Shown one piece after another: positions 17,032-25,542 of a DNA stretch of 64,000 bases. The first letter of the stretch is position 1; each line of letters opens with the position of its first letter. A program made the position numbers and the translations under genes. The DNA lies in contig NZ_LZDB01000002.1 in NCBI RefSeq assembly GCF_001676655.1, forward strand, positions 620,001 through 684,000, written 5' to 3'. The notes beneath the pieces were generated by a model that saw only the letters and a program-made list of their open reading frames with translations, was not told where the DNA came from and did not search any database. This stretch comes from Perlucidibaca aquatica. GTDB taxonomy: Bacteria > Pseudomonadota > Gammaproteobacteria > Pseudomonadales > Moraxellaceae.

Positions 17032-19332
17032 CTAGTACTTAAATGCTGGCGATCGCATGCCCACGTCAGACAACGCAGGTATGGGAGGCAGTTTTTTACC
17101 GCCAATAATCCGCTGACCTTTATTGTCGATGTAAGTCAGCCAGGTTTGCGTTGGCACAAGCCCTTTAGGGGGCTTGCTGTAGTCGCAAACGCCGTCTTTA
17201 AAGACTTCTTTCAGCGCTTTGAGCTGGTCTGGCAGGATCAAGTTGGCCAACGGGCCATATTCTTTCGCCGGATCATAGGGCTTCAGCACGCAATCCAAGT
17301 TATCGCCGTAGATGGCATCGCCAGCTTGTGTGCGCGGAGTGCCATAGGCATAGAGCGTCTTCAGCGCATCAACGCAGGCTTCGCCTACGGCAGCGACACC
17401 GGTCGGCATTAGGCATCGGTCTTGTAGGTCGGCCGGTTTATTGGCCACCACTTTCTCAGACATCGGTCGATTGCTCGTATCTTTCTCCATGGCAGCAACC
17501 CACTTATCCATAGCGACTAAGCCTTCGTGCACCCAATTTAAATCGCCCATGAGCGGTGCGGCACCTGCCCACATGACATGGTTGTCATGATTGCCATGCT
17601 CGCGGTCAAGACGCCAACGCACCCACCAGGCATGCAGGGAGTCATGAGCCAGTCCCGGATCAGGACCAACAAAGTTTAGGATCGGCACGGTGTTGAGGTT
17701 ATTTCCAACCATCATCATGCCGCTTTTATACAAATTGCTGACCGCTATGGGGTCGGCTTTGCTGCGCGCCGCTTGAGGTTGGATATCGATATCCAAGCCG
17801 CCAATATGAATGTTCAGATCCGCAAATTGTAGGCCGGTAATTCGTCCTTGCAGAAAGGGCAGTAAGCCATATTGAATGCCGGTGTTGCCAAGCGGGAGGC
17901 TCGCAAAGCCAAAGCCTGCAGCCTTTTCCATGGGGGACCATATGGCGGGCTCGCGAAAACCAACAATATGGCTTAGCCAGTCAATAAGGCCGCAGCGCTG
18001 ACCCTTGGGATTATTTTGTGGGTGGTAGCTGTTGGGGCCATAACAGGTACCGACGGGATTCGTTGCTGCTTTGAACAGACCTTCATCGGCGACGACGGCA
18101 TTAACGTGCGTGAGGTGACCTTCAATATCTCCCCATTGCGTGGGCAACCAAACAACACCACGGCTCACACTATCGGGGCTTTCAAAGTATCTGCGCATTA
18201 AATGCGAGTCGGTGAACTGCACGCCTGCCGACATGGAGTCAGGGTAGGCACACATGGTAATGAGGCCCTGATAAATACCTGGATACGCATTGGCAACGGT
18301 AGTTTGAACAATAGAACCACCCGAGCAGCCCGTACCCAAGGTGTAGCGAATCGGACCGTATTGCTCAACGATGCGTTCCTTGGCCATGATCATGGACTCT
18401 GCCTGCAGCACCACATCACAATTGTGCCCCGCGTTGTTTAAGGCAGTGGCCATGACGGCAAAGCCAAGACCTATGCCCGTGACATAGCTTTGCTCGACAA
18501 TGGGTAGATCATTAAAGGTACCCGAAAAGTCATTAAGCCTGGCCGTGCCTGGGGTAAAGGACACGCCGCAATTACCGCCATGCGTGACGAGCACCTTACG
18601 GTTCCACTGGGGCTGCGGCTGCCAGGGTTGCCAAGGCTGCATGGGGTTGTACAGGGCGAGAATGAGGTACTCATCCCGATCTTGATAGCCGCGCTCCTTT
18701 CGCACAATAAATGGCACGGTCACGCCGTGATCTGTGGTGGTGTTAGCGACATCACTGGGCGGGCTTTTAGGGTCGTAAGGCTTTAGTCCAATGCTGCCTG
18801 GCTGAGACGACTTGTAGAGAAATGTGTACTCAGGCGGTTGGTTACAGGTCAGTGGCTGGCCACCTTCTTGGCAGCGTAAGCGAGGAACTTGTGGGCCGGT
18901 AAAGATAGGGCCTTCATTGGGGTGATTGGTGAGTGTGCTTTTCACCGCGTCCAGCGAGTTGACACGAACGCTTAGGGTGTTCTCACCCAAGGTCATGCCT
19001 TTGATACGCCCCATCCACCGTTTATTTTGACGCAATGCAAATTCGTTGCTGACATCGGTGTTGTTCAGGGTTGCAACCAGTTTGTTGATGGCTTCATCTT
19101 TCGGCGGGATGATTTCAATCAGTGCATCGCCATCACTGAGCATGTCAGCACGGTTTGATAAAACCACAATCTGTGGACTTTCTTTGGCCTCTACGCCACC
19201 ACCCTGGTCGTCGGGTTGATCAATGTCAGGGTCGGCTGGCCCCTTGCTACCGGTGGACTTATCGGAGAAATTGCAGGCCGTTAAGAAAATAATGGCGACA
19301 ATCATGGCCAGTGATGCAAAGGTGCGACGCAT
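17032..19332 (-). CDS. DUF6351 family secreted lipoprotein, putative alpha/beta-hydrolase
   Basis: A 766-aa protein. It has a lipoprotein signal (MRRTFASLAMIVAIIFLTAC, lipobox LTAC with Cys20), a low-complexity linker, and a domain starting VVLSNRADMLSDGDALIEI that matches the DUF6351 N terminus. Further on, around residue 335, GTGCSGGS forms a GxSxG-like nucleophile elbow and GLAHDSLHAW could supply a His. The family has no established function; an esterase role is suggested by fold-like motifs only. It is convergent with tRNA-Glu and seems monocistronic. The 258 bp upstream carry the truncated gene at 19465 and little else. Confidence 0.8.
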   Translation of the reverse strand: MRRTFASLAMIVAIIFLTACNFSDKSTGSKGPADPDIDQPDDQGGGVEAKESPQIVVLSNRADMLSDGDALIEIIPPKDEAINKLVATLNNTDVSNEFALRQNKRWMGRIKGMTLGENTLSVRVNSLDAVKSTLTNHPNEGPIFTGPQVPRLRCQEGGQPLTCNQPPEYTFLYKSSQPGSIGLKPYDPKSPPSDVANTTTDHGVTVPFIVRKERGYQDRDEYLILALYNPMQPWQPWQPQPQWNRKVLVTHGGNCGVSFTPGTARLNDFSGTFNDLPIVEQSYVTGIGLGFAVMATALNNAGHNCDVVLQAESMIMAKERIVEQYGPIRYTLGTGCSGGSIVQTTVANAYPGIYQGLITMCAYPDSMSAGVQFTDSHLMRRYFESPDSVSRGVVWLPTQWGDIEGHLTHVNAVVADEGLFKAATNPVGTCYGPNSYHPQNNPKGQRCGLIDWLSHIVGFREPAIWSPMEKAAGFGFASLPLGNTGIQYGLLPFLQGRITGLQFADLNIHIGGLDIDIQPQAARSKADPIAVSNLYKSGMMMVGNNLNTVPILNFVGPDPGLAHDSLHAWWVRWRLDREHGNHDNHVMWAGAAPLMGDLNWVHEGLVAMDKWVAAMEKDTSNRPMSEKVVANKPADLQDRCLMPTGVAAVGEACVDALKTLYAYGTPRTQAGDAIYGDNLDCVLKPYDPAKEYGPLANLILPDQLKALKEVFKDGVCDYSKPPKGLVPTQTWLTYIDNKGQRIIGGKKLPPIPALSDVGMRSPAFKY

Positions 19333-19464
19333 AGTAGTAACCCGATGTTTTTATGATTTTTGGTTAATAATTAGAAACATAAACTAAACACTTCTTAAAA
19401 TAAAGCAAAGGCGACGAATCCGACTTAGACTGCAAGTAGTTACTTTTTAGTCAGAGCTAAATAC

Positions 19465-19629
19465 ATGAAAACCTTACTATCTGATCAGTTAACCCCGCCC
19501 GGGGGCTGGAGAACGCCAGGCCGTGTGCGTTTAAAGCCGCTCACGGTGGAGACCTCAACGCGAGCGCAACGTTTGCTCATGCACACCATTTGTATTGACC
19601 CACTGATTTCTGCTCAGTTAAGCCGCTAA
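19465..19629 (+). pseudogene. Small unknown CDS truncated by the insertion sequence
   Basis: An ATG at 19465 opens a frame starting MKTLLSDQLTPPGGW. After 42 native codons it runs into the left end of the IS at 19591 and stops 12 codons later at a TAA inside the element. The native portion (GGWRTPGRVRLKP, then TRAQRLLMHTI) is not a family I recognise. The rest of the gene is not found beyond the other end of the IS, so it was lost rather than merely interrupted. Confidence 0.55.
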
Positions 19630-20418
19630 TTTATACATCTCTGCCGGCGTTTTCATCTTCAGCGCCTGATGCGGGCGCTGATGGTTGTACCAGTCGACCC
19701 ACCGGCCGATGACCGACTTGGCTTCATCCAGCGACTCGAACCGACGCAGCCAGATGCATTGCTCTTTCATCGTGCGGAACAGACGCTCAATCATCCCGTT
19801 CTGCTGTGGCGTATGCGGCTGGATGAACTCCTGCTCCACGCCGTAGCGCCGCACCGTCACCGTGAAGCGCTTTGACGTAAAGACTAGGCCATTATCCGAT
19901 CGCAGAGCCAATGGCTGTGTCAGACGCGCCAATGATCCGAAGCGACCAATCAGAGCGTCCTCCAGCGTGGCCTCGGCCGCCTTGGCATTGCCACTGCGGG
20001 TCAGACGCCAACCCAGAATCTCTCGCGTGTGGCAGTCCATGACCGCCGTCAATGCTACCCAGCGATCCTGCTGCCCGCACCAGACCCGCGTCATGTCTGT
20101 AGACCAGCGCTCGTTCGGACGCGATGCCACCGACGGCATGGAGCGGGCTCGCGGCCTGAAGCCAACGGGCCGCGTGCGTACCTGCCAGCCCTTGATGCGG
20201 TTGATCCGCTGCACCGTGTTCTTGTTCAGCCCCAGCGCATGCGCAATCGTCCGGTAGCCGGCATAGCACTCACGCTCGATCACCTGCTTGATCCGGGCAG
20301 CCAGCAGCTCGTTGACCCGAGGACCGCTCTTCACGGGCTTGTAGTAGACCGTGCGGCGCGGCACCTCGAACCAGGTGCACAACTGGCAGACACTAACCTT
20401 GTCGCCGGCTTCCGCCAT
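19618..20418 (-). CDS. IS3-family transposase OrfB (DDE integrase domain)
   Basis: The 266 aa shown start at an internal ATG. The frame is open further upstream and joins orfA by a -1 shift. It has an N-terminal HTH_21-like region and the rve integrase core with catalytic Asp108 (WSTDMTRVWC), Asp175 (LRSDNGLVF) and Glu211 (QNGMIERLF), with the classical 35-residue spacing between the last two. It ends NHQRPHQALKMKTPAEMY. It is normally made as an OrfAB fusion. Confidence 0.95.
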   Translation of the reverse strand: MAEAGDKVSVCQLCTWFEVPRRTVYYKPVKSGPRVNELLAARIKQVIERECYAGYRTIAHALGLNKNTVQRINRIKGWQVRTRPVGFRPRARSMPSVASRPNERWSTDMTRVWCGQQDRWVALTAVMDCHTREILGWRLTRSGNAKAAEATLEDALIGRFGSLARLTQPLALRSDNGLVFTSKRFTVTVRRYGVEQEFIQPHTPQQNGMIERLFRTMKEQCIWLRRFESLDEAKSVIGRWVDWYNHQRPHQALKMKTPAEMYKLAA

Positions 20419-20438
20419 CTCCGCTTGAACCTGGAGGA

Positions 20439-20747
20439 TCAGTCCTCGTCCAGGCCGAGATGGCGGTGCAATTTTTTTAAGGCTTTTACCTGCAGCATGG
20501 CCTCGCCATAAGCGGAGTGCAGCTCTTCGAGCTTCTTCTCATACTGCTCGCTGACATCGCGTGGATTGGTTCGGAGGGCATTCTCCATGCCAGTCTCGGC
20601 TTCATCGACCCACTTCTCGATCTCGGAGGGTGTCAGGTCATGCAGTCTGGCGGCTTCGGCAATGGTGGTTTGACCTCGCATCAGCTCTTTGACCAAAGCG
20701 GCCTTGCGCTTGGCCGTCTAACGCTTGAAATCCAATGGTTCGTTCAC
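20439..20747 (-). pseudogene. IS3-family transposase OrfA with in-frame amber stop
   Basis: Reading from GTG 20747 (preceded by a GAGGAGAG ribosome site) gives MNEPLDFKR, then TAG (20720-20718), then TAKRKAALVKELMRGQTTIAEAARLHDLTPSEIEKWV. This is an HTH followed by a coiled coil ending KALKKLHRHLGLDED. The TAG most likely replaced a TGG (Trp) codon. Without readthrough neither OrfA nor the OrfAB fusion can be made. The A7 slippery run lies in the codons for LKK near the end. Confidence 0.85.
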
Positions 20748-20805
20748 AGCTCTCTCCTCGTATGGAGCAACTATAAACTGAGCAGGATTTCAGTGGGTCA
20801 ATACA

Positions 20806-21190
20806 GGCCACCCCGGCGAAAATTGTCGGAAGCGATGGAATAGTCCACAACACTTGCATGTTTCGTATTGATGAAAATCGATTTTACACACAGATGGAGC
20901 ATATAGCGAAGGCGATCTACTTCAGCCACTATGGGAATAAGTGGATCTCCAATGTAATTATAGTCCCCATCCAAGGATTGTTTACTGATAACTATTCGGC
21001 AAACATCGCAAAACAAAAACATGTGAGCTATCAGTTGATCTGTTTTCCGGCATGGCTAAAAATGGCGAAAACCAAGACGTATTTTATTATCAGGTAGCAG
21101 GCGGGCAGTCTGGGGTATTGGTTTTGGCTGCATTTTATGAAAATATAAAAGTCGTTTTTCTGTACTCACAAAATGGCTAACAATGCCTAG
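20806..21190 (+). pseudogene. Degraded 3' gene remnant with a frameshift
   Basis: A frame open directly from the IS end reads ATPAKIVGSDGIVHNTCMF, then RIDENRFYTQMEHIAKAIYF, ending near 21097. Around 21020-21035 coding sense appears to pass to another frame, reading ELSVDLFSGMAKNGENQDV and VAGGQSGVLVLAAFYENIKV and stopping at the TAA at 21178-21180. This looks like the C-terminal part of one protein with a frameshift and with its 5' end lost at the IS. The AKAIYFSHYG region reminded me of C-terminal segments in some HNH-type proteins, but I cannot confirm this. Base composition is AT-rich. Confidence 0.45.
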
Positions 21191-21340
21191 GACTTCCCCC
21201 GTCAACCCCTGATTAAGCCTCTCCATCACGGCCCGGTATTCCGAGCCGCTTTGTTTGTTGTTGCGGCGAAACCGCTTGAAAGGTGCACAAGGCGATGCGA
21301 TCCACGCGGTGGCGTGACTGCCGGCTTGAGATGGGATTGT
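21191..21340. other. Short GC-rich patch between AT-rich remnants; no gene identified
   Basis: This roughly 150-bp stretch is visibly more GC-rich than both neighbours. On the minus strand one frame stays open from just after the stop of the ATPase gene to about 21055 (containing APFKRFRRNNKQSGSEYRAV, then MERLNQGLTGEVLGIV). It has no start codon with a ribosome site and no family I recognise. It may be a fragment of another mobile or inserted element. Confidence 0.3.
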
Positions 21341-22843
21341 TCAGGAACGACTAAATACGGGCCCTAAAAGGGACATAAGAGAGGCAGTGCCGTTAGAATA
21401 TAGATGATCTATATACTTGCGATATAGAATTCTGCGGATTGAGGTTTCGTCAGAGCCACAGGAATAACGGGTGTATTCAACAATTGAGTCTAGTTTCTTT
21501 TTCGCCACTTTTCGTGGCGAATCACCAGTAATGCTCTGATAACTAGAAAGCATGATATGGTTGGTTAGGTTTACGATTGATCCATAAATATCGATAATCA
21601 GTTCATGTACATCCGTATTTTTATGAAAAGCATCAAGCATATCTATAACACCAATCTCGGGCGTGCATGGAAGAAACGAAACCGAGCTCACTAGTCGATC
21701 ATATAAATCTGTTAGATGCCGATTACCACTGGTCCTAGCTTCTGGTATTGCATCAGTCCGGACATCATCATCCAAGAAAACATGGCGCTTAACATGCGTT
21801 GGGATAATTAATGCTGATCTTTCTAGCATTTGCATGACTTGATAGTAGCCGCCAACGGGAACAATTTTGTACATTGGTTTATGGGCGTTCCTATTTTCCT
21901 CGAACTTTCCACAAAGTTGTTCCAGCAATAATTTTGCTTCTTCATCTTCGACAAAGAAGATGAAATCACTTTTAATTTCTTCATCAAATGCAATTTCACC
22001 AAGCACTTGAGCAGGAAATACATTTGTTTTTGTTATATGCGCCCCCTGGCTATCTTTAGAGATAAAAATTATCTTTCTTCTATTGATATTTTTTATAAGA
22101 GTTGATGAGTGCGTTGAGAAAATAACTGTTAAATTTTTATTGGCAACTATTTGACTTATTTTATTTAAAAGTCGTACTTGTGCCTGAGGATGCAGCGCCA
22201 TCTCAACCTCATCGATTAATAGTAATGCGTTGTTTTCAGCAACGGTAATTTTTTCAGCGAGCTTAAGTAGGCATAACTCGCCAAGGCTAAAATTCTTCTC
22301 TGAATAATAGTGAGTTTCTCTTCCTGCTCTGTATGGTACTAGAAATGCTTGGCTTCCGGTTCCTCTCCTAGTGTTAACGAATTTTAAGTCATTCCATTTA
22401 TTATCATGAAGTACAGATGATAGAAAGTCTTTCATTTCATTGCTGGCTTGGTAAATTCTCCTTGGAATAATTTCTTCTGCGTACGGCTCTATTCTAGCTC
22501 CATTTGCTTGAATAAAATAAATGCTTGGATATGGGAACAATGAGAGAATTTTTGCATTGATCCTTGGCGTTGGTGGCCAGCGTTTTCCCCCGTAGGAATA
22601 TGTAACCTCTTGATTATTAATTTTGTACCGAATTTTCGCATCTTTGAATGTATCTAATTTATCTTGCGTAGCGGTGGTTTTGTAGTGATCTTGAAATGCG
22701 CGACTATGCCTTATTCGATATAAGGCGGCTAGCAGGCTGGTTTTTCCTGATCCGTTTAATCCTGTAAGAAGCCAGAGCCCACTATTTGGAATATCAAATT
22801 CAAGATTGGAGATACCTTTCAGATTTTCTAACTCAATTCTCAT
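21341..22843 (-). CDS. AAA-ATPase with C-terminal TOPRIM domain (OLD-family-like)
   Basis: A 500-aa protein. It has Walker [10 protein letters not shown] (residues 28-36), an ABC-type signature [11 protein letters not shown] (about 185-195), Walker [16 protein letters not shown] (205-219) and the H-switch [10 protein letters not shown] (240-249). A TOPRIM-like region follows, with [17 protein letters not shown] (about 294-310) and FLDDDVR (356-362). This is the architecture of OLD-type overcoming-lysogenization-defect nucleases used in phage defence. No UvrD-like GajB partner is adjacent. Codon use is AT-rich and unlike the surrounding chromosome, a sign of transfer. The start is ATG 22843; upstream is a long AT-rich non-coding stretch. 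Confidence 0.82.
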   Translation of the reverse strand: MRIELENLKGISNLEFDIPNSGLWLLTGLNGSGKTSLLAALYRIRHSRAFQDHYKTTATQDKLDTFKDAKIRYKINNQEVTYSYGGKRWPPTPRINAKILSLFPYPSIYFIQANGARIEPYAEEIIPRRIYQASNEMKDFLSSVLHDNKWNDLKFVNTRRGTGSQAFLVPYRAGRETHYYSEKNFSLGELCLLKLAEKITVAENNALLLIDEVEMALHPQAQVRLLNKISQIVANKNLTVIFSTHSSTLIKNINRRKIIFISKDSQGAHITKTNVFPAQVLGEIAFDEEIKSDFIFFVEDEEAKLLLEQLCGKFEENRNAHKPMYKIVPVGGYYQVMQMLERSALIIPTHVKRHVFLDDDVRTDAIPEARTSGNRHLTDLYDRLVSSVSFLPCTPEIGVIDMLDAFHKNTDVHELIIDIYGSIVNLTNHIMLSSYQSITGDSPRKVAKKKLDSIVEYTRYSCGSDETSIRRILYRKYIDHLYSNGTASLMSLLGPVFSRS

Positions 22844-23333
22844 TTATTACTCACTGTCTATAATTTATATAAATTATCTGATAAATAACTAACTGTTGCA
22901 GATTTCTGCATAACATCAAAGGATAAATATGATGCTTTAGCCGCTTTAAAGGCTTCAAAATCTGATGCAGCACTCCTTGCCGAAAAATACCGCAAAATCA
23001 TTATGACTTAAGCATGCCAGCGCAGCCCAAATGCGGCAACCATCAATGATGACTCAGATGTGCCACCCGTCTGCTCTGGGTCGAAATCGGTCAGTCAGTA
23101 AAACCATAACTTGACCAATGCTTGGCAATAAAGCGCTGCTGTCGGTTTATTCACCATCTATTTATGGACTCTCTCATCGCTATGCCAGTGGCTAATACAA
23201 ATATAGCAACGTGCAAGGCTAGCCCGTCAGTGATCATGCCCGTATCGAGTAAGTAGACTGCGCGAGCTGCGGGTCTGTTCGCCTAATGTGTACTATTCTC
23301 ACAGCCCCATCTTCAGTTTTTTAGGGCTTCAGC
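22844..23333. other. Non-coding stretch with a short gene remnant
   Basis: The first 150 bp are AT-rich. Between about 22891 and 23009 a plus-strand frame without a start codon reads LTVADFCITSKDKYDALAA, then LKASKSDAALLAEKYRKIIM, before TAA; it looks like a C-terminal scrap of a lost gene. From 23010 to 23333 I see no open frame of note, no tRNA and no clear promoter. The last bases before 23334 must hold the monooxygenase promoter; a TACTAT -10-like hexamer is the only hint. Confidence 0.4.
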
Positions 23334-24824
23334 ATGACAACAAGAACAATACCCGATCACGAAGTCATCATTGTCGGTGCCGGCTTCTCTGGCATCGGTT
23401 CTGCAATCAAGCTCAGTGAAATCGGCATCAGCGATTACCTCGTGCTGGAGCAGGGCAACGGAGTCGGTGGTGCCTGGCATTTCAATACTTATCCGGGCGT
23501 GGCGGTGGATATTCCGTCGCTCAGCTATTCGTTTTCATTCGAGCGCAACCCCGAGTGGTCACGGCTGTTTGCGCCGGGGGCCGAGCTCAAGGCCTATGCC
23601 GAGTATTGCGTCGATAAATACAACATCCGCTCGCGGGTTCGCCTGAATACCTCCATTACCGGCGCGGCGTTTGATGAGGCCGGCGATTTCTGGCGGCTGA
23701 CCACGAGCTCGGGCGAGGTGCTGAATGCACGTCATGTGATTGGCGCCACCGGGGTGCTGACGCAGCCGAAGAAGCCGGATATTCCCGGCATCGACAGCTT
23801 CAAAGGCATCACCATGCACACAGCGCGTTGGGACCACGGAGTCAGTCTGGCGGGCAAGCGCGTGGCCATCATCGGCACGGGGGCATCGGCGTTGCAGGTG
23901 ATTCCGGAGATCGCGCCAACGGTTCAGCACCTGACCGTATTTCAGCGAACGCCGATCTGGGTCATCCCCAAACCGGACTTTGCCATTCCAGCGATGGCGC
24001 AGGGGCTAATGAAGAAAGTGCCGCTGCTGCAGGTGCCGGCTCGGTTGATTAGTCAGGCCATCGTGGAAGTGGGCTTTGTGCTGACGGCGCATTACCACGG
24101 CTATGTGCCGCTGGCCAAGGGCTATGAAAAACTGGCGCTCGATCATCTGCAGAAACAGGTCAAGGACCCGGCCACGCGCGCCAAACTGACGCCGAACTAT
24201 GGCTTTGGTTGCAAGCGCCCGAGTGCGTCCAATACCTATCTGAAAGCGTTCAATCGCGACAATGTGGCGCTGGTGACAGAGCCGATTGCCGAGGTGGTGG
24301 CGAACGGGGTGCGCACGCAGGACGGCCAGCTGCACGAGATCGATATTCTGATTTGCGCGACCGGCTTTAAGGTTTTCGAGAATGGCAACATGCCGCCGTT
24401 CTCGGTCACGGGTCGGGCCGGTCGTGATCTGGAAGCCTGGTGGGATGACAATCGCTATCAGGCCTATGAGGGCGTGACGGTGCCGGGCTTTCCGAACTTC
24501 TTCCTGATTCTGGGCCCGAATGGGTATAACGGGGCGTCGTACTTTCAGCTCATCGAGCATCAGGTGCGCCATATCGGGCGATGCCTGAGTCATGCCCGCA
24601 AGCAGGGGGCGCAGCGTATCGAGGTCACGGAGGAGGCTAACGATAAATACTTCCGCGACATGAAGGCGCGCAGTGGTAAGCAGGTGTTCTTCAATAACAG
24701 CTGCAGCACGGCGAACAGCTACTACTTCGACAAGCACGGCGATGTGCCGTTCCGGCCATCGACCAGCATCGAGGCGCATTTGCGCAGCATGACGTTTTCG
24801 ATGCGTGACTATCGGTTCAACTGA
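23334..24824 (+). CDS. Flavin-containing Baeyer-Villiger-type monooxygenase
   Basis: A 496-aa two-dinucleotide-binding flavoprotein. It has an FAD motif IIVGAGFSGIGSA (12-24), NADPH motif IIGTGASALQ (179-188), the BVMO fingerprint FKGITMHTARWD (156-167, FxGxxxHxxxW) and the upstream GVGGAWHFNTYPGVAVDIPS. BVMOs insert oxygen next to carbonyls (ketone to ester) or oxidise heteroatoms using NADPH and O2. The gene is GC-rich, unlike the AT-rich DNA just before it. It is monocistronic and followed by the brnTA operon. The physiological ketone is unknown. Confidence 0.92.
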   Translation: MTTRTIPDHEVIIVGAGFSGIGSAIKLSEIGISDYLVLEQGNGVGGAWHFNTYPGVAVDIPSLSYSFSFERNPEWSRLFAPGAELKAYAEYCVDKYNIRSRVRLNTSITGAAFDEAGDFWRLTTSSGEVLNARHVIGATGVLTQPKKPDIPGIDSFKGITMHTARWDHGVSLAGKRVAIIGTGASALQVIPEIAPTVQHLTVFQRTPIWVIPKPDFAIPAMAQGLMKKVPLLQVPARLISQAIVEVGFVLTAHYHGYVPLAKGYEKLALDHLQKQVKDPATRAKLTPNYGFGCKRPSASNTYLKAFNRDNVALVTEPIAEVVANGVRTQDGQLHEIDILICATGFKVFENGNMPPFSVTGRAGRDLEAWWDDNRYQAYEGVTVPGFPNFFLILGPNGYNGASYFQLIEHQVRHIGRCLSHARKQGAQRIEVTEEANDKYFRDMKARSGKQVFFNNSCSTANSYYFDKHGDVPFRPSTSIEAHLRSMTFSMRDYRFN

Positions 24825-24837
24825 GTGTGGTCTTTAC

Positions 24838-24885
24838 TGTATTAACAAAAGCCCTTTGACGGCGCTCAATTAATGTTAATACAAT
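24838..24885 (+). promoter_or_regulatory. brnTA promoter-operator
   Basis: A perfect 10-bp inverted repeat, TGTATTAACA (24838-24847) and TGTTAATACA (24874-24883), flanks a sigma-70-like promoter TTGACG (24856-24861) N18 TACAAT (24880-24885), directly before the brnT start at 24890. BrnA antitoxins repress their own operon, so these arms are the likely binding sites. Confidence 0.75.
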
Positions 24886-24889
24886 AATT

Positions 24890-25159
24890 ATGTTGAAGAT
24901 CACATTTGGCCAAGCCAAGGATGCTGCCAACATCAGCAAGCATGAGGTATCGCTTGCTGATGCCGCCGATCTGGAGTGGGACACCGCTATTTTCTGGCCA
25001 GATACGCGCCGGAATTATGGCGAGGTGCGAATGGCAGCCATTGGCTATATCGGCTTACGTTTGTTTTGCGTGATCTTTGTGGATCGTGCAGACGGTCGTC
25101 GCATCATTAGTTTGCGCAAAGCCAACATCAGAGAGGAGAACCGCTATGCCAGCACTTAA
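24890..25159 (+). CDS. brnT: BrnT family toxin
   Basis: An 89-aa BrnT homologue. It has the N-terminal FGQAKDAANISKHEVSLADAADLEWDTAIFWPDTRR, the strand-rich middle RMAAIGYIGLRLFCVIFVDRADGRRIISLRKAN, and the end REENRYA. BrnT is a RelE-fold ribonuclease toxin that inhibits translation. It overlaps brnA by 14 bp, toxin first, which is the usual BrnTA order. Confidence 0.93.
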   Translation: MLKITFGQAKDAANISKHEVSLADAADLEWDTAIFWPDTRRNYGEVRMAAIGYIGLRLFCVIFVDRADGRRIISLRKANIREENRYAST

Positions 25160-25430
25160 GCCGGGTACGATCCGCCTGACGGTTGCTGAAGACGCCGAAA
25201 TTACAGCGGCTGCTTTGGCTGATCCGGATGCACAGCCGCTGAGTGATAGCGAGCTGGCGCAGTTTCGCGTGATGCCGGGCCGGCCCAAGTCCAAGACGCC
25301 GGTCAAGATTGCGACCACGATTCGCTTTGATGCGGACTTGCTAGACGCCTTGAAAGCCTCAGGCAGAGGCTGGCAGACGCGTGTCAACGAGGCTATGCGC
25401 GAATGGATAAAGTCACACCCAGCAGCTTGA
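25146..25430 (+). CDS. brnA: BrnA family antitoxin
   Basis: A 94-aa protein. The N-terminal half neutralises BrnT; the C-terminal half is a ribbon-helix-helix DNA-binding segment (KIATTIRFDADLLDALKASGRGWQTRVNEAMREWI). ATG 25146 is used, overlapping brnT. It probably represses its own operon through the inverted repeat upstream of brnT. Confidence 0.92.
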   Translation: MPALKPGTIRLTVAEDAEITAAALADPDAQPLSDSELAQFRVMPGRPKSKTPVKIATTIRFDADLLDALKASGRGWQTRVNEAMREWIKSHPAA

Positions 25431-25440
25431 GACGAAAAAT

Positions 25441-25542
25441 ATGCAACACGTACTGATTATCCACGAAGTATCCGATTATGCGGCTTGGAAGCGGGTACCC
25501 TCTGACTACTTCATGCGAGACTTGCCCCCCTATGTCATCTAA
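25441..25542 (+). pseudogene. Truncated 33-codon gene remnant
   Basis: An ATG 10 bp after brnA opens MQHVLIIHEVSDYAAWKRV, a start like those of small dimeric monooxygenase-like (ABM superfamily) proteins, then continues with PSDYFMRDLPPYVI and stops inside the hemolysin III gene. The length is about a third of the family norm, so an internal deletion or fusion is likely. Identification rests on about 19 residues. Confidence 0.4.

Larger units (their letters stand above)
19591..20805. mobile_element. IS3-family insertion sequence (about 1.2 kb)
   Basis: The terminal inverted repeats begin TGTATTGACCCACTGA on both ends (16 identical bases, then TGCTCAGTT after a short mismatch). The 1,215-bp element carries orfA and orfB on the minus strand with a -1 slippery run of seven A (20472-20478), the usual IS3 arrangement. 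No target-site duplication is seen: the left flank ends ATT and the right flank begins GGC. This suggests that DNA next to the element was deleted or recombined. An in-frame stop in orfA indicates a currently defective copy. Confidence 0.93.

Noticed and set aside
21165-21200. GGCTAACAA motif resembling an integron attC end
   Set aside because: No matching GTTRRRY partner at a suitable distance, no imperfect palindrome of attC type and no integrase nearby.
24006-24779. 257-codon open frame antisense to the monooxygenase gene
   Set aside because: It mirrors the GC-rich codon structure of the real gene, has low-complexity His/Arg-rich composition, and has no ribosome site or family features.
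16990-25540. Integrative island attached at tRNA-Glu
   Set aside because: I could not find a second copy of the tRNA 3' end or an integrase gene, so a site-specific island is not supported; the region looks like piecemeal IS-related change.
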